Source: Winogradskyella sp. (GTDB lineage Bacteria > Bacteroidota > Bacteroidia > Flavobacteriales > Flavobacteriaceae). Taken from it: 64,000 bases of DNA. The stretch covers positions 1 through 64,000 of the forward strand of contig JAOEWO010000002.1 of the NCBI GenBank assembly GCA_028383925.1, read 5' to 3'. Shown here one piece after another: positions 17,701 to 25,259 of the stretch. Positions within the stretch are counted from its first letter, which is position 1; every line of letters starts with the position of its first letter. The position numbers and the translations under genes were made by a program. Under the pieces are notes generated by a model. That model ran no database searches and had not been told where the DNA came from. It saw nothing but the letters and a program-made list of their open reading frames with translations.

Positions 17701-19002
17701 TTAGTTTTTTACAATTTTTTTAGTAATATGTTGTCCGTTGGTGGTATCGGTTAGTTTTAAAAAGTATATGGCATTTGTTAAACGGTCTAGGTTAGATAGT
17801 GTTATTTCACCATTAACTGCTGTTTTACTTTCGTTTACAACAAGTCTTCCGTTTATATCTATAAGTTCTAGCTTATAATCATTAGAAAAGCCGTTGGTTA
17901 TCTTTATAGTAATAGCAGACATAAATGGGTTAGGGCTTACTGCTATACTTGCCAAATCAAAGTCTTCAACCGTTAAAGAACCTCCACATATAGACCATCC
18001 CATTTGTTCAAATAAACCAAGAGTTATTGGTCCGGGATTGTGATTTGCTTCACCAGGTCCTATTTGAGGTGTCATTAAAGAGTTAATAGTACCGTTAAAG
18101 GTTGCTTCATTCCAATGGCTATAACTAGACCCTTGATTCCAAGAGCCAGGTGCAAACATTCTAGGTAAAACACCTCCGTTTTGGCCTATAGCAATGGCGC
18201 TGTCACAAAATAAATCGTTACCTGTTAATTCATCTCCTAAAGCCATACTAGGATCTGCAAATGATAAAATGGCATCACCAGTTCCGTTTTCAATAAATGT
18301 ATCGTAAATTATTGGTGTATTGTTAAATCTTATTTCGCCTTCACCTGCACCATCTACACTAGCACCACCAAAAAAGCCAAGTCCATGGCCTAACTCGTGT
18401 AATACAACAGATACAAAATCTATTTGGTTAGCTGGTGGGTTGGCATCTAGACCATAATACCAGTTTGCAGTACTGCTAAAACTTGCATTAATATCTACGG
18501 TAGCTCCACCAAAAGCATCCGATTCCATATCTTCTATTTTTTCCCATAAAGCGCGTGCATAAAAAACATTTGGTACAGCGTTAGGGTTATTAGACGTTAA
18601 AGCACTATTAGAACCTGCACTACCTAATACACCAGGATCTAGTGGACTAAATTGCGCATTAACTCTTATGGGTTGCGAAGACCCAATTGAAGTAGACCAA
18701 ATATCTACAGCAAATTGAAATGCTGTTTGAGCTTCTGGTGTAAACCCATTATAGTTTACAATAAAAGAGGAACAGTTAGTGCCTGCATTTTGCATTTTAG
18801 ATATTACAGCCGGTGAGCGAGGTATAGAAATAAGTCCATTAAATTCTCCTTGGTAAAACACACAAGAAGGTCCTGTAGGTGTATAAACCTCTGGCACAAA
18901 ATCTAGAGTTTCTTGGCTTGTTGCTGTAAAAGAACAGCATACTAAACCAAGTACAGATAGGGTTTTAATAACTGTATTCATTTTTAAAGTAATTTTTTTC
19001 AT
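17701..19002 (-). CDS. Secreted metzincin-like zinc metalloprotease with T9SS tail
   Basis: This 433-aa protein has a signal peptide to about residue 30 (..TATSQE); an alternative start seven codons in also leaves a signal. The catalytic motif is HELGHGLGFFG at about residues 202-212, with a later NSLMTP block that could be the Met-turn. In standard metzincins position 11 of the motif is His or Asp, but here it is Gly. The third zinc ligand may therefore come from elsewhere, for example the YSHWNE block near residue 293. The last 80 residues are a T9SS type A sorting domain (VSPNPFMSAITIKI.., LIDINGRLV.., IYFLKLTD..KKIVKN). The predicted role is extracellular proteolysis; substrate unknown. 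Confidence 0.82.
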   Translation of the reverse strand: MKKITLKMNTVIKTLSVLGLVCCSFTATSQETLDFVPEVYTPTGPSCVFYQGEFNGLISIPRSPAVISKMQNAGTNCSSFIVNYNGFTPEAQTAFQFAVDIWSTSIGSSQPIRVNAQFSPLDPGVLGSAGSNSALTSNNPNAVPNVFYARALWEKIEDMESDAFGGATVDINASFSSTANWYYGLDANPPANQIDFVSVVLHELGHGLGFFGGASVDGAGEGEIRFNNTPIIYDTFIENGTGDAILSFADPSMALGDELTGNDLFCDSAIAIGQNGGVLPRMFAPGSWNQGSSYSHWNEATFNGTINSLMTPQIGPGEANHNPGPITLGLFEQMGWSICGGSLTVEDFDLASIAVSPNPFMSAITIKITNGFSNDYKLELIDINGRLVVNESKTAVNGEITLSNLDRLTNAIYFLKLTDTTNGQHITKKIVKN

Positions 19003-19402
19003 AGTATGAGTGATTTTTTGCCTTTAAAAATAAGATAAATATAATTAACAGCTATAAAATTAACGATATCAATAAATTAAAGCCTCAATTGAAGTGTTTG
19101 TGCTTTTTAAATATAATAGCTGTGTTTTTTAGTTTTTTTAGCACTAAAAAAATGTAACCTTTTAATAAATTACACGTTGTAGTTGCTCATTATTCACGCT
19201 AAACGTATACGGCTATCAGTGTGTATTGAGGTTATTGTTGTTGGGTAAAGCCTCTTTTTGTTGGTTGGTGTGATTTTGAGCAACTAAAAATAGCATCTAT
19301 AATTCTTTAAAGCACTAAAATTCTGTAACTAGATACAGTGTTTGTCAATACCAATCGTAAAATGTAATTGAAGCGATACCTTTTATTAGAATTTACAACA
19401 GG
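19003..19402. other. 400-bp gene-free region with a structured core
   Basis: No ORF above 40 codons with a plausible start was found. A perfect 10-bp inverted repeat (TAGTTGCTCA 19180-19189, TGAGCAACTA 19277-19286) encloses a GAGG..CCTCTTTTT terminator-like hairpin. A short direct repeat, AGCACTAAAA..TGTAAC, lies outside it, near 19140 and 19311. It may be a small RNA gene or a relic element. Confidence 0.3.
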
Positions 19403-19579
19403 TTAGGCTACTTTTTTAAGAAGATCAAAACAAGGGCATTTTTTACAGCGTTTGTGCTCTGCCTTTTTAAATTTTTCACAACATTTAGATTTTACGTTAC
19501 CTAAAGTTTTAAAACCCGTAGTTTCAAGAACTTTAATGCGTTCTTTCTTAAGCGCTTTGTTTTTCTTTTTCTTGCCCAT
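19403..19579 (-). CDS. Small conserved Cys/Lys-rich protein (58 aa, missed by ORF track)
   Basis: The frame begins MGKKKKNKALKKERIKVLETTGFKT and ends CCEKF..CKKCPCFDLLKKVA before TAA. It has 58 residues, with a strongly basic N terminus and five cysteines spaced CC-x11-C-x2-CPC, which could hold a metal ion. Similar short proteins are, from memory, common in Flavobacteriaceae and have no assigned function. The coding look is good: the start is ATG, the frame is fully open and the cysteines are clustered. It lies downstream of ferritin, separated by the long palindrome, so it probably has its own promoter. Confidence 0.7.
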   Translation of the reverse strand: MGKKKKNKALKKERIKVLETTGFKTLGNVKSKCCEKFKKAEHKRCKKCPCFDLLKKVA

Positions 19580-19674
19580 CTTTATCTTCTCATTAAAAGA
19601 GAACCTTTAAGTTAGACTACAAAAATAGTTATTTTTATTTATTCTAAATAAACTTTATAATAAATTAACAAAAA

Positions 19675-19813
19675 AAGAGGCGCTATAAAAAAGGGTTATT
19701 TATTACCATACTGTAATGTTAAGTGTAGATAAAATGTCTTAAAATGACATCTTTTAATTTTATGGACTACCCTTAAAATAACAGTACGTATTACCTTTTT
19801 TATAGCGCCTCTT
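19675..19813 (-). repeat. 139-bp imperfect palindrome with 20-bp perfect terminal inverted repeats
   Basis: AAGAGGCGCTATAAAAAAGG (19675-19694) is repeated perfectly inverted at 19794-19813. Pairing continues inward imperfectly (TACTGT/ACAGTA, TTAAG/CTTAA) to an ATGTC/GACAT tip. On the minus strand it follows the ferritin stop by 17 bases and ends in T7, so it can also work as a terminator. No flanking target duplication was seen. Confidence 0.7.
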
Positions 19814-19830
19814 ATAGCACTTAGAGATTA

Positions 19831-20349
19831 TTACTTAGCAGTTATGTCTGCCGCAGAATTAACTGTTAGTTGCATTATATCGCGATCAAACAAGTACAAA
19901 CCACCTTTGTCGTCTCCAATCATTTTTATTTTATCGAGAATAGTTCTTGCTGTCGCTTCTTCTTCAATTTGTTCAGCCACGTACCATTGTAAAAAGTTGT
20001 GTGTAGCGTAATCTTTTTCTTGAAGCGATATATGAACCAATTCATTAATACTTTCAGATACAAATATTTCGTGCTCTAAGAGTGTTTCAAACATGCCTTT
20101 AAATGATGTAAAAGAGACACTTGGTGCTTTTAGCTCAGAGACATGTGCGTGTCCGCCACGTTCGTTTACAAATTTAACAAGCTTTAGCATGTGCTCGCGC
20201 TCTTCGTCTGACTGGTCGTACATAAAGCCAGAAATACCTTCTAGACCTTTTACTTCTGCCCAAACGGCCATAGCTAAGTAAGCTTGAGACGATTCAGCTT
20301 CAATTCTTATTTGTTTATTTAACGCAGATTCTATAGATTTTGATAACAT
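19831..20349 (-). CDS. ftnA: Ferritin
   Basis: This 172-aa bacterial non-haem ferritin stores iron as a 24-mer shell with ferroxidase activity. It has a four-helix-bundle layout, with helices starting LNKQIRIEAESSQAYLAMAVWAE, SDEEREHMLKLVKFVNERGG, FETLLEHEIFVSESINEL and THNFLQWYVAEQIEEEA. These supply the conserved ferroxidase residues (E17-type Glu, ExxH in EREH, Glu in QIEEE). The length is normal. A perfect -7 promoter element lies about 20 bases upstream of the ATG, and the long palindrome follows downstream. Confidence 0.95.
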   Translation of the reverse strand: MLSKSIESALNKQIRIEAESSQAYLAMAVWAEVKGLEGISGFMYDQSDEEREHMLKLVKFVNERGGHAHVSELKAPSVSFTSFKGMFETLLEHEIFVSESINELVHISLQEKDYATHNFLQWYVAEQIEEEATARTILDKIKMIGDDKGGLYLFDRDIMQLTVNSAADITAK

Positions 20350-20367
20350 AGCTTTTATAATTTATAA

Positions 20368-20375
20368 CAAAGATA
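20368..20375 (-). promoter_or_regulatory. ftnA: Flavobacterial -7 element before ferritin
   Basis: The minus strand reads TATCTTTG, an exact TAnnTTTG match, 18 bases before the ferritin ATG. The -33 TTG is not obvious. Confidence 0.45.
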
Positions 20376-20510
20376 AGCAGTAAAAAACACTATTAAAAGG
20401 TTTTTATGATTTCTAAATAAATGATGTTTTAAAGCTATAATATATTTAAAATGAATTGTTTGGTTTTTAAAATAGTCTAAAGAAGCTTGTTTTATATTTT
20501 AATTGAAATA

Positions 20511-21062
20511 TTACTTTTTTGTAAGTTCAAAATTAAAAGTGATAGTGACTTTGTCTGATAGTTTGTTTTTTACAATTTTAGGAATATTTATATTAAAATC
20601 TGAAACCAAAACTGTAAAATTTCCATTTAAAATAAGCTTGTTAGCCTCAACTTTAATAGAAATAGGACTGTTTTTAATCTCTTTTGTAACACCATGAAAG
20701 GTAAGCGTACCATTAAATTGTTTAACGGTATCTGTTTTACTTAGCTCATTAAAATTTAAGTTTTCTATTTTACCTCTAACTGTGGCTTTTGGGTAGTGGT
20801 CTGACTCTGCATAGTTTTCGTTAAAGTGCTCTTCCATTAAAGCATTTTTAAAACGAAAGGCTTTGACCAAGGCCAGTGCCGCAAATTCCCCATTTTTAGT
20901 ATTTAAAATTGCGGTAACGGCTTTGTTTTTTGCAGCAACGTCTTCAAAAGCGGGTACCGAAGCTTCAAACGTAAGCGTGCCTGTTTTTGTTAAATATTTA
21001 GCCTGACCAAGAGTTGTATTAATTGTAAGAATAGTAATTAATGTAAAGATGATGTTTTTCAT
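20511..21062 (-). CDS. YceI-family lipid-binding protein, periplasmic
   Basis: From the ATG at 21062 (MKNIIFTLITILTINTTLGQ, a signal peptide) it is 183 aa. The track start at 21098 adds a basic leader that would spoil the signal and is less likely. YceI proteins are lipocalin-like barrels that bind polyisoprenoids such as quinone precursors. Family blocks here include GTLTFEASVPAFEDVAAKN.., HYPKATVRGKIENL, FNGTLTFHGVTKEI and FTVLVSDFNINIP. It is the last gene of the six-gene operon, starting 5 bp after the cytochrome stop. Confidence 0.88.
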   Translation of the reverse strand: MKNIIFTLITILTINTTLGQAKYLTKTGTLTFEASVPAFEDVAAKNKAVTAILNTKNGEFAALALVKAFRFKNALMEEHFNENYAESDHYPKATVRGKIENLNFNELSKTDTVKQFNGTLTFHGVTKEIKNSPISIKVEANKLILNGNFTVLVSDFNINIPKIVKNKLSDKVTITFNFELTKK

Positions 21063-21067
21063 AGGTT

Positions 21068-21430
21068 TTAATTTTCTAATAAGCCTTCTTGTTGCCACTG
21101 TATAATTAAATCAATTAAGTTTTGTGGTAACCTTGGTCCGCCCGAGGGCATTACAAAACCAAGATCATTAGAAGATATACGCTCAATTAAATCTCTGTTT
21201 TCTATGGCTGCAATTACATCTGTATAAGTTGCCAACGCCATTGGTGCACCATTAACTGGTGGGCTACTATGGCAAGATATGCAGTTGTTGTCTATAATTG
21301 TTTTAATGTTTGCAGTATAAGTTACTAAACCGTCTACAATAATAACCTCTGTTAAATCGTCTTCATTTACATAAGAACAACTGTAAAACGCAGTAATAAT
21401 AAAGAGGTATAAAAGGTGTGTGTGTTTCAT
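21068..21430 (-). CDS. Cytochrome c lipoprotein
   Basis: This 120-aa protein has a lipoprotein-type signal with lipobox-like FYSC (Cys18) and one haem c motif C50-I-S-C53-H54. The likely distal haem ligand is Met94 in FVMPSGG, typical of small class I cytochromes. It should carry electrons in the periplasm, anchored to a membrane. It lies between the DUF5777 barrel gene (12 bp upstream) and yceI (5 bp downstream), so the three are almost certainly co-expressed. Confidence 0.88.
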   Translation of the reverse strand: MKHTHLLYLFIITAFYSCSYVNEDDLTEVIIVDGLVTYTANIKTIIDNNCISCHSSPPVNGAPMALATYTDVIAAIENRDLIERISSNDLGFVMPSGGPRLPQNLIDLIIQWQQEGLLEN

Positions 21431-21442
21431 GTGTTTAAGATT

Positions 21443-22297
21443 TTAGAAGCTACGACTTAGGTTAAATCCAAAATAAATATTACCAGTAGTCCAATCTCCA
21501 GTTGCTTGCCCTAAGAATCCGTTTGTATTCATAGCTTGTGCATTAGAAAAATGCATTTGAAACACGTGTCCACCAGTTTCTAGATCTAAACCAATTGATA
21601 ACGGATTTTTAAAGGGTGAATTTTCTGCCCTATTGAGGTGCCAACCATAATCCATATTTAAAGACAAACGTTTGCCTAATTTTTGTCTGCCACCAAAACC
21701 AATGGCATACTGTGAGTTTTGTTGCGCGTTATAAGCAACAAAATTATCGTGAAAAAACGTTGGTGCTAATTCTAACGATAATTTTGAGCTTACTTTTTTA
21801 GATATAAGCAGTTGCGCTGTATATCCTAAACGATCTCTAAATTTTAATTTCGGTAAATTTTCTTTTTCAAATGATGTGTTTACGAGTATCGAATTATAGG
21901 CAACTATAGTAAAAGGAAATGTATTTTCTTGTTGTCTTACCAGTCTATATTTTGCTGAGGCTTCATATATTTTTTGAAACGAACTGCGCGATACACCAAT
22001 ATTTACAGCATCTGTAATACCATAAACAAAGTTGAGTCGGGTTACGGCATCGTCTAGCCCAAAGAAGCTGTCAAAACCATTTTCTACACTACCAAACCTG
22101 TGCGAAACTATAAGTGTCAATTCTTTTTTAGCAACCAACTTTGTAGATTCAAAATTTACAATTTTTAGTCCTTTAAAAGCCGCAGTGGCGTAGTTGTTAA
22201 AGACGGTATCTGTATCAATTTCACTTAACAAATCGTCTTCTTGTGCTGTTAAAAAAAGGCATAGCGATAGCTTTAACAAAAATATTGAATATTTCAT
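21443..22297 (-). CDS. DUF5777 outer-membrane beta-barrel protein
   Basis: This 284-aa protein has an N-terminal signal peptide. The body has alternating hydrophobic beta-strands ending with aromatic residues (..GNIYFGFNLSRSF, a terminal Phe typical of barrels). Family blocks include LIVSHRFGSVENGFDSFFGLD and RLNFVYGITDAVNIGVSRSS. The function is unknown. In Bacteroidota this family often neighbours cytochrome c and YceI genes, as here. It starts 52 bp after the T9SS protein gene and ends 12 bp before the cytochrome gene. Confidence 0.8.
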   Translation of the reverse strand: MKYSIFLLKLSLCLFLTAQEDDLLSEIDTDTVFNNYATAAFKGLKIVNFESTKLVAKKELTLIVSHRFGSVENGFDSFFGLDDAVTRLNFVYGITDAVNIGVSRSSFQKIYEASAKYRLVRQQENTFPFTIVAYNSILVNTSFEKENLPKLKFRDRLGYTAQLLISKKVSSKLSLELAPTFFHDNFVAYNAQQNSQYAIGFGGRQKLGKRLSLNMDYGWHLNRAENSPFKNPLSIGLDLETGGHVFQMHFSNAQAMNTNGFLGQATGDWTTGNIYFGFNLSRSF

Positions 22298-22349
22298 TTT
22301 AAAATGTTAGAGTGAAAATGTTGACGAGCTTATAAAGACTTAGCTTCTG

Positions 22350-23093
22350 TTATTGTTTTACAAAGCGCTTTGTCTCTTCTCCGTTTTCTGAAGATATTTT
22401 AATTAAGTATAAGCCACTTTTAAAGCCTGATACATTAATTTGTGGTACTGTATTTGTAGTTATAGCGGTATTTAATAGTTGTTTGCCTAGCATATCAAAA
22501 ACCTGAATTGTACCTTCTAAAACACGGTTTGCAAACTCAATAGTAATAACATCATCAACAGGGTTAGGGAATAATTTAAAGTTGTTTTGGTTATTAAAAT
22601 CTTCAATACTAAGCGTTACCCAATTTGTGACTCCGTTTTGGGTACCATTACCTGTGTATTCAAAAGGTGGTGCTACATTAACAAATGTACCAACGTCCCA
22701 AAGTCCGGCTGTAACGGCAACAGATTCTCTTTGGTGATTAGCGCTTCCCCATTGCAAATAATCTATCATTGCAGCACTAGAGCTAAAACTATTAGTATTG
22801 TATAAACCAAATTCGCCATCTGCAACCGCAAAATTTATGTCGCTCTCTATATTAACTTCTTCGCCAGCATCTAAGCTTACTACTGACGTCATATTACCAA
22901 CTTGTGCGTAAGACGGAAAATTACAAAACCAATAATTAGAGATAGGTACATTGGTAGATCCAAAGTTTTTAAGCGTCACAGAGTTTGTGGCTGGGTCTAG
23001 TTTTAAGATTCTAACTTGAGCCTTAAGTTGTGTTGCATAAAATGTTACTAAAACTAACATTAGGATGGTGGTGATTGAGTAATTTCTTTTCAT
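22350..23093 (-). CDS. Short T9SS-sorted protein with beta-sandwich (lamin-tail-like) domain
   Basis: This 247-aa protein has a signal peptide to about 26 (..LKAQ). Residues 27-150 resemble a lamin-tail-like beta-sandwich (ILKLDPATNSVTLKNFGSTNVPISNYWFCNFPSY.., IDYLQWG). The C-terminal 75 residues are a type A T9SS sorting domain (LFPNPVDDVITIEF.., VFDMLGKQLL, GLYLIKISSENGEETKRFVKQ). It would be secreted or surface-attached. It lies third in the operon, 11 bp after the OB-fold gene. Confidence 0.82.
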   Translation of the reverse strand: MKRNYSITTILMLVLVTFYATQLKAQVRILKLDPATNSVTLKNFGSTNVPISNYWFCNFPSYAQVGNMTSVVSLDAGEEVNIESDINFAVADGEFGLYNTNSFSSSAAMIDYLQWGSANHQRESVAVTAGLWDVGTFVNVAPPFEYTGNGTQNGVTNWVTLSIEDFNNQNNFKLFPNPVDDVITIEFANRVLEGTIQVFDMLGKQLLNTAITTNTVPQINVSGFKSGLYLIKISSENGEETKRFVKQ

Positions 23094-23104
23094 AATTTTT
23101 GTTT

Positions 23105-23491
23105 TTATTTATTTGTAATTAGTATAGATTGATCTATTTTAACTTGCTCTAAAAGGTCATCGTAACCAATAAAACGGCCTTTAATTTTTATTTTTGAGCC
23201 TTTTAAAGCGGTTGTTTTTATTTGATTTGTAAACTGACAAAAGACGGTGTTTTCTATAGTAATTTCAGTACTGTTTATATCTGAAATTAGCCCTGAAACT
23301 TCAATGGTTTTATTTAGTAAAAGTTGTTCTGATGCGCTACTATTTTCAGAAAATAATTGCGTAACCTCATCTGACGTCATTACAAACTCTGCGGTTTCAT
23401 TTTCTATATTTCTGTGGTCTTGGTAGATATAGTTATAGGCAATTACAGCTGCAATAATTAAAAAGATTAAGACTATTAGTTTCTTACCCAT
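23105..23491 (-). CDS. Membrane-anchored OB-fold (tRNA_anti-like) protein
   Basis: This 128-aa protein has one N-terminal membrane span or uncleaved signal (LIVLIFLIIAAVIAYNYIY). An OB-fold domain faces the periplasm, with strands such as KTIEVSGLISDINSTEITIEN, VFCQFTN and GSKIKIKGRFIGYDDLLEQVKIDQS. This fold class is seen in tRNA_anti-like envelope proteins and its ligand is unknown. It is the second gene of the operon, 12 bp after the lipoprotein gene and 11 bp before the T9SS gene. Confidence 0.78.
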   Translation of the reverse strand: MGKKLIVLIFLIIAAVIAYNYIYQDHRNIENETAEFVMTSDEVTQLFSENSSASEQLLLNKTIEVSGLISDINSTEITIENTVFCQFTNQIKTTALKGSKIKIKGRFIGYDDLLEQVKIDQSILITNK

Positions 23492-23503
23492 ACCTTTAGT
23501 TAA

Positions 23504-24574
23504 TTAGTTACAAATGTTTTCGTATTGCAATTTATTATCATTACCTAACCTAAAATCTACTTCTGTTTCTACACTGCAGGTTCTAACTTCTTGTAAAATC
23601 CAATTGTTATTACATAGCGGTAAACTAGGCACATCTATAACCACCTCTAGACTGTTACCATTACCACCAGCGCTCCACGTGCCAAATACGGTTGTCGCAT
23701 TCCATGATACAGACATGGTGCCATCTGTTAAAAAATTAAAATTATAGTTGTAATAGACATCATCGTAGTCTGTATTGTCTCGTTTTAGTCTATTAACTAT
23801 CCAATTTGGGCAATTTGTAAGTAAGTTTTCTAGTTGCGTTGTGTTACAGTCGTTACAATCGTCATCGTTGTAATCGTAATCGTCATCTTCATCACAACTA
23901 TTATCTGCATTTAAAATAGCAGTTTCTAAGGCTATAAAATTTGTAATACTAGTCTCTATGCCATTGGCATCTATGGTTGTAATAGGAAAGTTAAATGTTA
24001 CAATGTCGCTGGTATTAATAGCTGTTATAAAATTATAGAGTTGGTTATCGCGCTCAATAGTTACCGTTTCTAATATTTCGCTATTAGCGTTAAACGTTGA
24101 TGCTTCAATAGGGTACAAAAAGTCTAAACACTCAATATCTGTATCATTAACATTTTCACCATTACAATTTGCTATAAAATTATTTAATTGGTTAAGGTTG
24201 GTGACTTCTATTTCAGAGAAATCTCCTTGTATTATAGTAATAGGAAATTCAATATCTAAATTATCTATATCAGCATCAGACGCATCAAAAACACACTCTA
24301 CAGTTTTAAAATCTGTAATAGAATTTACAACCACTTGCTCACTATTGGCCATTACCACATAAGGAAACACAATATCAAAACAATTAGCTTTATCTATAAT
24401 ATTATTAATAGAGCCATCATTAGCAGCGGTACGTTGCATAAGTTCCGCTATGCTAGAGTTCGCAACAAGTACTTCGTCTTCGGGAGTTTCTATAAACTCT
24501 GTTTCTTCTGTTCTACAAGATGTAAACAGTAGTACAGTTAAAAAAAACGATAAAATATAAGTTCTTATTTTCAT
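23504..24574 (-). CDS. Repeat-containing lipoprotein of unknown function
   Basis: This 356-aa protein has lipobox LLFTSC (Cys20). About four repeats of 50-60 residues share the pattern [C/I]xDIxFPI..IEVTNLxQLxNFI; examples are CFDIVFPYVV.., DIEFPITIIQ.., CLDFLYPIEA.. and VTFNFPITTI... A short Asp/Asn/Tyr linker (DEDDDYDYNDDDCND) then leads to a C-terminal beta domain with FGTWSAGGNG, reminiscent of a lipocalin-type fold. The cysteine pairs suggest disulfides. It is the first gene of the six-gene operon and is divergent from the ECF sigma gene across a 113-bp promoter region. Confidence 0.72.
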   Translation of the reverse strand: MKIRTYILSFFLTVLLFTSCRTEETEFIETPEDEVLVANSSIAELMQRTAANDGSINNIIDKANCFDIVFPYVVMANSEQVVVNSITDFKTVECVFDASDADIDNLDIEFPITIIQGDFSEIEVTNLNQLNNFIANCNGENVNDTDIECLDFLYPIEASTFNANSEILETVTIERDNQLYNFITAINTSDIVTFNFPITTIDANGIETSITNFIALETAILNADNSCDEDDDYDYNDDDCNDCNTTQLENLLTNCPNWIVNRLKRDNTDYDDVYYNYNFNFLTDGTMSVSWNATTVFGTWSAGGNGNSLEVVIDVPSLPLCNNNWILQEVRTCSVETEVDFRLGNDNKLQYENICN

Positions 24575-24687
24575 GATGGCTGTAATTTGTTTGTTGCCAT
24601 TTAATATATAACAACTAACTTTTAAAAACTACTGAACTTTTCTAAAAAAAGATTTATTTACCTTTAACAAAACATAACAAATTCCCC

Positions 24688-25212
24688 TTGGCTAAAAGTT
24701 TAAACGAAAATATCTGTGACGCTAAAATTTTTGAGCGTGTTTATACAAAGCATTCAGAAGACTTACATAACTTCTTGTATTATAAATATGGTGCACAATT
24801 TAACCCAAGAGACAAAGCACAAGATGCGTTTATTAAACTTTGGGATAATTGTAAAAAAGTAACCTTTGCCAAAGCAAAATCTTTTTTGTTTACGGTTGCA
24901 AATAATATGATGCTAAATGAAATAAAACACCAAAAGGTGGTTTTAAATCATCAAAAAATTAAGCCAAAACATTATACCAATGAAACGCCTCAATTTGTTT
25001 TAGAACACACGGAGTATTTAGAAACATACAATAAAGCCCTCGCTAGTTTAAAAGAGGAGCAACGTGTTGCTTTTTTGCTAAGTAAAGTTGAAGGTAAAAA
25101 GCATAGTGAAATTGCTGAGCTTTTAGGTGTTACCCAAAAAGTAGTAGAATACAGAATTTATAGTGCATTTAATATTCTAAAAAAAGAACTTAAAGGTTTT
25201 AAAATAAAATAA
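24688..25212 (+). CDS. ECF-type RNA polymerase sigma factor
   Basis: This 174-aa sigma-70 family factor has region 2 (FERVYTKHSEDLHNFLYYKYG.., AQDAFIKLWDNCKKV..FLFTVANNMMLNEIKH) and region 4 (LKEEQRVAFLLSKVEGKKHSEIAELLGVTQKVVEYRI). The start is TTG: going upstream the frame meets a stop with no ATG or GTG, and the first internal ATG would remove region 2. The weak start may keep expression low. It heads a sigma / anti-sigma / TonB receptor operon, the FecIRA-like signalling arrangement. Confidence 0.88.
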   Translation: MAKSLNENICDAKIFERVYTKHSEDLHNFLYYKYGAQFNPRDKAQDAFIKLWDNCKKVTFAKAKSFLFTVANNMMLNEIKHQKVVLNHQKIKPKHYTNETPQFVLEHTEYLETYNKALASLKEEQRVAFLLSKVEGKKHSEIAELLGVTQKVVEYRIYSAFNILKKELKGFKIK

Positions 25213-25259
25213 TAAGGAGAAATTATACTTAGGTTGTTATATAATTAAGAAGATAGTTT

